NCBI GenBank assembly: GCA_965153355.1
Contig: OZ231128.1
Span: 35,960,001-36,024,000 of the forward strand
Length of the DNA stretch: 64,000 bases
Origin: Flaccisagitta enflata
Taxonomy: Eukaryota; Chaetognatha; Sagittoidea; Aphragmophora
Reading direction: 5' to 3'
The position numbers were made by a program, and so were the translations under genes. Position 1 is the first letter of the stretch. Every line of letters begins with the position of its first letter. Positions 56,588 through 64,000 of the stretch are shown here, piece after piece. Under the pieces are notes generated by a model. That model was not told the origin of the DNA, did no database searches, and worked only from the letters and a program-made list of their open reading frames with translations.

Positions 56588-57242
56588 GCGTGAAACGTGT
56601 TGTACCATCACCGGAAAAGGGGCGCCCCTCGACATTCGAAAACGCCGGTGACAACTTCGATGACAACGTCGATGACAACGCCAAAGCGCCCGTGATGACG
56701 CTGACGACGCTTCTGCCGCCGACACGCATCTCTTTGTTGCAAATGTACGAGGAGTACGACAATACAACCAAAACAAGGCCGGATACGCGGCTATCCCAGT
56801 CGCGTGCGGGTGGGCAGGGGCTGTATTTGAGGTCACCAGAGCATTTGAGCGAAAGATCGCAAAAACATAAAGTCACATAAAACAAAAACAAAAGTCAAAC
56901 GTGACAGACCAACCGACGGACGGACGGACGGACACAGCGGGGTGTAGAGTCGCTTAGCAGGCGACTAAAAAAAAGAACAAGTCGCATCGGGTAAAGTATT
57001 CCTTTTCTGTTTCCTTTCTCGCTTCGATGGTTTTCGGTACGAGCGTGTGTGGTAACCGAGAGGAACGTGAATCAAATTTGCCTGTGGCCGTGTCGATGCG
57101 AGTTTTACGTAAACGTTTTTATTGGTTAATCAACTATTGATTGGTACAAGGAATTAATTATCTTGTGAAAAAAATGGTTGCGCAGGGACTCTTTGACATG
57201 GAGAAGGAAGCACTGGACGAGCGAAAACCCTTCAGTGGATAA
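56588..57242 (+). CDS. Weak candidate exons on the plus strand
   Basis: 56595-56760 is open and reads VVPSPEKGRPSTFENAGD and then an Asp/Asn-rich stretch and TRISLLQMYEEYDN; possible donors GAGGA|GTACGA and AAAT|GTACGA follow. An acceptor TTGCGCAG before 57189 opens MEKEALDERKPFSG to a TAA at 57242, or a longer frame in another phase. A Helentron-like copy lies in the presumed intron. The evidence is too thin to call a gene. Confidence 0.22.
56772..56971 (+). mobile_element. Helentron-like element, type A
   Basis: AACAAGGCCGGATACGCGGCT, box AGTCGCGTGC at 56798-56807, GGGTGGGCAGGGGC, GACGGACGG core, GTAGAGTCGCTTAGCAGGCGACTAAAA. The right arm GCAGGCGACT differs from the box complement by one base. 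Confidence 0.87.
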
Positions 57243-57493
57243 ACTCATCTTTGAAATCACTCGTAAATTATGAGTTGTTCAACATTTTGTAGTAATTGAA
57301 CTAACCATGAACTAAAAAGAAGTGCGAAAATAAGAAAAAAGACTAACCACAATCAAAAGGCACCTATTGCTGTACATCATAAGCTTCCATTACATATTCA
57401 CACAAAACCAAATTTGAGCACTTGACCCATTTCATGTGGTTATCGGAACTAGTATCCAAAAACCCTTGGAAATGTGTTTCTGAAAAGCCATAA

Positions 57494-57918
57494 GCTCTTT
57501 ATTTTTTTTAAGGACCAGTAAATTTTTTTGAGCCTCGGATGTCCTTAAATTATCAAAAATTTGAGGCTGAAATGTTCTTAAAATGTCCTTAATTTTTTCT
57601 TCGCAAGGCAAGTATCTAACAATTGTCAAATGTAACTATACCTAACTAAATAAAATAGGAAATAAAATAGATATGACAAATTGGTTTTGAAAGAAAATTA
57701 ACTTTTCAAACTAAAAACACATGTCAACAATTCAACATAAAGCAGGTTCTTATGAAAACAATTTTTGCCGAGGCCGAATTTGAGAATCTCACTTGAGAGA
57801 AGATTTTTGCTGAGGTCTTATCTGAGGCTGAGCCTTGTCCTTAAAATGTCCTTAATTTTTGGCTAAATCTCAGCCTCAATGTCCTTATAAACTTTGTCCT
57901 TACTCAAAATAAAGAGTG
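57494..57918. mobile_element. TIR element with AAGGACA-rich ends
   Basis: CTCTTTATTTTTTTTAAGGAC at the left (first 20 bases) faces GTCCTTACTCAAAATAAAGAG at the right; AATGTCCTTAATTTTT and GAGCCTC/GAGGCTGAG pieces are also inverted. Ends are worn and no target duplication is certain. Confidence 0.45.
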
Positions 57919-58345
57919 TGATATGTCGACAGACATACCAACAAAACCATTTATTGATGCTAAGTTGAGATCGCACAGACCACCAAATCTCACCCTGATG
58001 GGAAATAAGCCCCTAACGACACTTTATCCCGCTCAAGCCACCTACACAGACCACCAAATCCTCCTAAGTGTTTGTGTGCCTCCTACCCCTCCCACCTCCA
58101 ATTTCAGTTGTTTTTTTTTGTTCATTTCCATAAAAGAATTCTATTTCCTCTCTTCATGGCAAAAAGAATGACAAAATCATAATCAAAAGAATTACATGGG
58201 TTGTCAAAAAGAATATTTGCTAAAGTTACAATAGTGGAAAAGCTTACTTTTTTTTCCATAGTTATGCAGGCAGATCTGGTATCCTTTTTTTTGAAGACAG
58301 TTCAAACTGCCTTATGCAAATTTCTTTGCATAGGACTAGAAACAC

Positions 58346-58420
58346 TAAACAAGTGATGCGGGGTCACAATATTGTGGGGGATGGGTGGGTAGGGGCAGCC
58401 AGCCACCATCCAAACTCAAG
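58346..58420 (+). mobile_element. Helentron-like 5' end, type B
   Basis: AACAAGTGATGCGGGGTCAC (stem GTGAT/GTCAC with a G-T pair) then ATATTGTGGGGGATGGGTGG and GTAGGGGCAGCC. The core passes into the next minisatellite; no terminal palindrome was found. Confidence 0.7.
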
Positions 58421-58975
58421 GACAACCTTAGAAATGCTTGATAACCTAAACAAAACATTAAAACTACCTTAGTACCTACTTACTTCAGGACAACTCAGCC
58501 AATGCAAAAACTATTGGAACATTTTTAGAAAAACTATAGGAATACTATAGGGCAAGTTGCACGGCAACAGAACAACTCTTGGACAACTTGAGGATAACTT
58601 TAAGACAATTCTTGGACAAATCTAGGACGACCCCAGAACGAATAAGGCTACCTCTAGGACAACTAAAAAAAACTTAAGGACAATTCTGACAACTTTAGGA
58701 CAACTCCTTGGACATTTCTAAGACAACTAGGACAACTCTAGGATAACAAAAACAACTCTAGTACAACTCTGAAAACAACTTTTGGACAACTTTTGGACGA
58801 CTTTAGGACACTTTTAAAACAACTTGAGGACAACTCTAGGACAAATCTAGGACATTTCTAAGACAACACAAGGACAATATAAGGACTCCTCATCGGCAAC
58901 TTTAAGACAAGTCTAAAACAAGTACTGTAGGATAACTTGATTAACCCAAGGAAATTCCAGGAAAACCCAAAGCTA
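58420..58975. repeat. Diverged AGGACAACTCT minisatellite
   Basis: About 40 irregular 10-13 bp units of the kind CTAGGACAACTT. It may be the expanded core of the type B element just before it. Confidence 0.8.
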
Positions 58976-59635
58976 ATTTCCATATGAGTGATCCTTCCCT
59001 ATTTAAGGCTGAAAAGGATGCGAAATTTCTCCCTAATCACTATTAGCTTTGAAAAGGCGCGCTCTAATTGCATATATGCTCACCCAATGACATCAGTTTA
59101 TGCTTGGCAATAAAATACTTGACGAAAGAGAGGAAATAACAAGTATCTCTTAGGCTAATTTGTATGATTGGGTAAAAAGAAATCACGCTCGTTCTCAGCT
59201 TAAACTCAAAAGCGCAATTGCGCGCATTAGATCTAGCTCCGCATTCCGACTACGGAGGATAAGGAGCTACCGCCAATGCGCAAAACGCGCAACTCTAGAA
59301 AACCGGTGAACTTTTGTGAATCTCTATATTTTCTATGTATTTTACATAATGTTTTTATCATTATTTATATACTAAACTCAATTTCGAAATGATTTTTTTT
59401 GCAGATATGAACCAAACAGGGTTAGTAGAAGTGGAAAACAGCACTATTGTAGTAGGTTTTAGATAGTCGTGTCCATTACTTATTTCCCATCACGGCGCTC
59501 TGTGGATCGCCGTCTTGACCGACAAACTGTTCGTTCAACGACTTGACACAAAATCAACAAGCCAAAGGCCAAACCATTCAGCAATGTTGAGAGCGACTCG
59601 ACAAAAGGGTCCCCTATAAATGAACCAAGTTCAAA
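58976..59635. other. No gene seen
   Basis: Unique-looking sequence. GCTCCGCATTCCGACTACGG near 59235 and GCGCAATTGCGCGC near 59210 are short palindrome-rich spots. Confidence 0.4.
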
Positions 59636-59697
59636 CAACCAACCAACCAACCAACCAACCAACCAACCAACCAACCAACCAACCATCCAACCAACCA
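59636..59697. repeat. (AACC)n, about 15 units
   Basis: Clean run with one CATC change. Confidence 0.95.
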
Positions 59698-59934
59698 AAA
59701 CCGCAATCTACACTAAGACCGGCTCCATTGTCAAACAAACGCACCGACCAAAACTTTGCGCTTTGCTTGAAATGGCGCGCGGCTGACTTAAAATGACGCG
59801 GAAAATCACAAAACCGTGAAACGACGAAAAATGACGCTGCTAAAGATCAAAGAGGAAGACCTCTACAAGCGGAACGACTTAGCAAAAACATGGAAATATG
59901 ACACAGAAAGAAGGAAAGTGGGCTAGTGGCAGAG

Positions 59935-60179
<245 letters not shown>

Positions 60180-60429
60180 GAAGTAAAAACCGGGAAATAG
60201 ACACACTGAGGAAGAAATAGACATCCTTGACTGCCTTTGGCATTGTGAGACAAAAAAGGAAAAATATGTTAAAGCAGGAAATCATTCCATGGAAAGGCCA
60301 AATAGGTAAGTCTTTTCTACAACGACCTCTTTTGTAAAACAGTTGTCACAGATGATTTTTAACTCATGTCGTAAATCATTCATCAGTCAGAAGCAAAATG
60401 AGGAAAGGTTAGAATCAATAGATCAATAG

Positions 60430-61105
<676 letters not shown>

Positions 61106-61460
61106 CCGATTTTTTCTGCCCCACAAACTAAGAAGAGTTTCGGGTTCTGAATGGGCCCGATGATGTCATGAAGACGAATTCCATGGCATTTCAGTTAAAG
61201 AAAGATTACAAAGTGGAGTCGCCATTAAAAGTTTTCTTTGCTCAATCAAAAGAAGATTGAGCTAGATGGTGAATGAAGCCCAGAGGCAGTAACGAGACTA
61301 TCTGCGTAACTGCGTTGTTTGCCGGTGGGTTGGAAAAGTGAGTGTTCTAGAGTTGAGTTGAGTAGAAATGAATTGTGTAGAGTGTCGAGTGTCGAGTGTA
61401 GAGACTAGAGTGAAATTGGAATGAGCTTGGCAGGAAAGAATTGAGTTGAATAGAAATGAG
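61106..61460. other. No firm gene; one possible short exon
   Basis: After CATTTCAG at 61187-61194 a 22-codon frame (LKKDYKVESPLKVFFAQSKED) runs to TGA at 61260. No partner exon. (GAGTGTC)n-like words near 61380. Confidence 0.3.
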
Positions 61461-61662
61461 GAGCATCCAACCCCCACTGCGCCGAAGCCTCACCCCCCCC
61501 CAAACAATAACAACGCAGCATCATAAATGCTTTAACTCGAGCATGATATTACGGAGAGACAGACGAACGGACCAATGGACAGGCCAACGAACGGAACGAC
61601 CAATCGTCGGACCCCGCGGGACTGACAAAACGAGGTGTAGAGTCGCGTAGTATTCGACCAGA
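61461..61662 (+). mobile_element. Helentron-like element, worn, mixed A/B core
   Basis: GAGCATCCAACCCCCAC is the B core, GACGAACGGACC repeats follow, and GTGTAGAGTCGCGTAGTATTCGACC is a worn A-type 3' end. 5' end missing. Confidence 0.65.
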
Positions 61663-62311
61663 AATTGATCTCCAAAAGCCCAATGTGAAGGAAGGAGAAA
61701 ACACCAAGAAAAAGACAACGGACTGACGGCTGTCGCTCTGCTGTCACACAAACGCAGCAGCAAAAGCGGCCCCGTAATGCGCATGAAATATCAAGAAAAG
61801 AGCATCGCTATAGTCGCACGGTCTCAACAAGTGCAATGCGAGATGCGTTTTTTGTACATTGCGTCAACGATAATGCTCTTTTTTCCGATTTCGAGTTCTA
61901 TCTTGCTCTGTTTTTCCTTAAATTGGGTTGAGGTTTCCGATTAAAAGGAAAACAAAAGGCAAAGCGGGGTAGCCATGGTGCCAAAAGGACGCACAATGAT
62001 ACAAATCATAAATCAAGTTTCAGATTGTCCCGACTAGTTTCGTTGGATGGGACTCCTGAAACTGATCGTGCGAAATTCATTGATGATTACTACTACAATG
62101 ACTAAAAGATAAAATAAACGGAAAGAATGGGAAATACATAGTATGCGTAGTTCAATCACAGTCTTTGGACAAAACGAGGAGAGTAAATTTTGCTGATCAC
62201 CGGTATGATGCTTAGACGTAGTTTATTTTAAAATGTAGGCTTCTAATTACCTCATAGAAAATGACTGAGGACTGAAAGAAACTAATGCAAGATCGATTAC
62301 AACAGGTAGTA

Positions 62312-62655
62312 CCGTATTTCCTGCATTTATCGCCCCCTCTCTAATTAGCGCCCCCCCCCTTTGAAGAAAGGGAGAGCTCATGACAGACTTTTATTTTTGG
62401 GAAAAATCCTTTCAAATCTATTGTAAATCATGTTGTTTAATTAAATAAAAAATATAAGAAGGGTATGCAATATGAAAATATTCTTTGTTTTAGTGCTTTA
62501 TTACATTGAAATATGAGATTTTTGTCCAAAACATTACGTTTCATTCAAAATTATCTCAACATGAGTGTACGAGGGGGCGCTAATTGCAGGTTGAGAATGA
62601 CAATGTTTCGTTTCAATTCCAAAAGCGCCCGGGGCGCTAATTACAGGAAATACGG
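62312..62655. mobile_element. 344-bp mariner-like MITE with GCGCCCC ends
   Basis: CCGTATTTCCTGCATTTATC and GCTAATTACAGGAAATACGG are inverted, with TA on both sides. GGGGGCGCTAATTGCAGG repeats inside. Confidence 0.85.
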
Positions 62656-62707
62656 TAATCGTTCTTCCGTTAGTTTCTTTCAGTCCTAAGTAATTTTCTA
62701 CGAGGTA

Positions 62708-63326
62708 TAGTACTTTCCGAGCAAACCCGGCTTAAACTGGAGGATTTATTTCTGTAACCTTAATTTTATTTCCTTATCTTTGTTTTTTGTATTTAATCTA
62801 ATTAAAGGATACTTAATTCCTTGAACATATTTTGCTGTCAAAAAAAAATAACTTGTGAAATCAAAGTGCATGAAGACATCAATTTGGAGTGTTTTAACCC
62901 AGACAATTGGATTTAGCAGAAAATTTTACTTATCCTAGACAACAACAACTGCTCAATCAGACTATTTCTACAGGTTCTACTGCTATTTTTAGTTTTTAAG
63001 GATAATTGTCTTAAAATAATTTAGGACAATTGTCCTTAAAAACTTTAAATGGCAATAAAACTGGAAATAATGATTTAATTGAGCTGTTCTTGTTGTCTAA
63101 GATATGTACAATTTTTTGCTGAATCCAATGGCCTGGGTTAGAACATTTCAAATTGATGTCTTCATGCACTTTGATTTCACGAGTTATCTTTTTTGACAGC
63201 AAAATATGTTCAAGGAATTAAGTATCTTCTATTGAAGTTAGATAAAAAAAAAAAAGTTTGAGAAATGAAATTAAAATGACAAAAATTGATCCTCCAGTTT
63301 AAGCCTGGTTTGCTCGGAAGGTACTG
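62708..63326. mobile_element. 619-bp TA-flanked foldback
   Basis: TAGTACTTTCCGAGCAAACC at the left and GGTTTGCTCGGAAGGTACTG at the right; the arms match over about 280 bp (TTAAACTGGAGGAT, TTCCTTGAACATATTTTGC, CATGAAGACATCAA) and meet near 63000 at AAGGATAATTGTCTTAAAAT. Confidence 0.85.
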
Positions 63327-63627
63327 TAATTACAAACCTACATTTTGAACGATTACTACAGGTAGTAATCGTTCTTCCGTTAGTTTCACTCAGTCCTTAA
63401 TAATTTTCTATGAGGTAAATACAAACCTACATTTCAAGATCAACTACGCCTAAGCCTCATACCGGTGATCAGCAAAATCTACTCTCCTCGTTTTTTCCAT
63501 AGACTGATCATTTCAGAATTAGTTTCAATGGGTTTGAAAATCGATTAGAAATTGAAGAATACGAGCCTGAAATTTGTTTCTACAAAAACAAAAACAAAAA
63601 CCGTCATAGGAGGAAATAGCATTGAGG

Positions 63628-63757
63628 ATGGCTGAGCGGCCACCGCTTCTTGGCTACCGAAAATGTGATGTCTTTGTGGCTTCGCAGAGAGAGCCTGAAA
63701 TCTGTTTTTGTGGAAGAGAAAAATGTCTGCATTTAACAACTCAAATTACCAACTCAG
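63628..63757 (+). CDS. Possible first exon of a gene leaving the window
   Basis: ATG at 63628 in a good context (GAGGATGG) opens 43 codons: MAERPPLLGYRKCDVFVASQ, then a cysteine-bearing stretch (EICFCGREKC), ending at donor TCAG|GTAGTA in phase 1. Sequence reads like real protein and contains four Cys near one another, but there is no second exon in the window and no known domain. Confidence 0.38.
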
Positions 63758-63824
63758 GTAGTACGACAGACAAGGTGGATATCACTGTACGTGACAGATG
63801 CGCTTTCTCTTTAAATCTTCTTTT

Positions 63825-63915
63825 CTTTTCTGTTCTGTTCTGTTCTGTTCTGTTCGGTTCGGTTCGGTTCGGTTCGGTTCGGTTCTTTTCTTTTCTTTTC
63901 TTTTCTTTTCTTTTC
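63825..63915. repeat. Pentamer run TTCTG, TTCGG, TTCTT in series
   Basis: (TTCTG)5, then (TTCGG)6, then (TTCTT)6, each block homogeneous. Confidence 0.95.
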
Positions 63916-64000
63916 AATTGATTCTATTTCTTTTCCTTTTTAGTTTTTTTCCGTTCCTTTTTTTTTATTCTTTCTTTTTCTTTCCTTCTTTCTTTCTCTC

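Larger units (their letters stand above)
62168..63498. mobile_element. Foldback element with ~135-bp arms holding two other elements
   Basis: Left arm GGACAAAACGAGGAGAGTA to about 62303; right arm 63366-63498 is its inverted copy (TACTCTCCTCGTTTTTTCC). A further inverted piece lies at 62657-62706. Two TA-flanked elements sit between. Confidence 0.8.

Overview
The window looks like nuclear DNA of an animal or a close relative. Protein-coding genes are split by GT-AG introns with matching phases. DNA transposons of the hAT and Tc1/mariner kinds are present as short non-autonomous copies, and there is a CACTA/Tnp2-like transposase reading frame. Most of the rest is dinucleotide, tetranucleotide and minisatellite DNA. 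I see no bacterial operon, rRNA, tRNA or CRISPR array. I cannot name the species.

Layout. 1-15.8 kb is the gene-rich part, all on the minus strand: the 5' part of a gene leaving the window (533 to 1), a 16-exon gene (7138 to 760, about 1,300 aa, unrecognised), an intronless transposase-like gene (9771 to 7153) with a decayed inverted copy beside it (9.9-10.4 kb), and a 5-exon gene (15773 to 10960, 684 aa) with one C2H2 finger and basic AT-hook-like segments. I built these exon chains by joining exons whose splice phases agree; one junction (exons 14/15 of the large gene) does not agree. 16-29 kb is almost only repeats. 29.4-36.7 kb holds the 3' six exons of a four-pass membrane protein whose introns are swollen by satellites and transposons. 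42.3-43.5 kb holds a possible 64-aa single-pass membrane protein gene in three exons. 44-64 kb is again mostly repeats, with a few weak candidate exons on the plus strand.

The most interesting signal is a dispersed family of about 25 copies, roughly 150-350 bp long (one is 2 kb). Each runs AACAAG, a small 5' hairpin, a variable 9-10 bp box, a conserved GGGTGGGCAGGGGC block, an often microsatellite-rich core, then CTCTTATAGAG, a terminal palindrome and TAAAA. The right arm of the terminal palindrome is the reverse complement of the 5' box in the same copy, and the sequence of this pair changes in step between copies. At least five different matched pairs coexist here. The architecture (5' subterminal repeat whose inverted copy lies in a 3' hairpin, tandem-repeat core, A/T-rich target) resembles non-autonomous Helentron elements (HINE/DINE-1 type), but the multi-type co-variation is unusual. 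Types below: A = GTCGCGTGC, B = GTTGCGGAC, C = GTCGCTGGC, D = GATGCGTCAT, E = AGGCGC (3' end only), F = AAGTGCG, G = GTCGCGGAC.

A second family has inverted ends made of a C/G hairpin plus GATGACCTATGC and carries minisatellites. Other named insertions have clean target duplications: two hAT copies (8 bp) and several TA-flanked mariner-like or foldback elements. Insertions are nested up to three deep.
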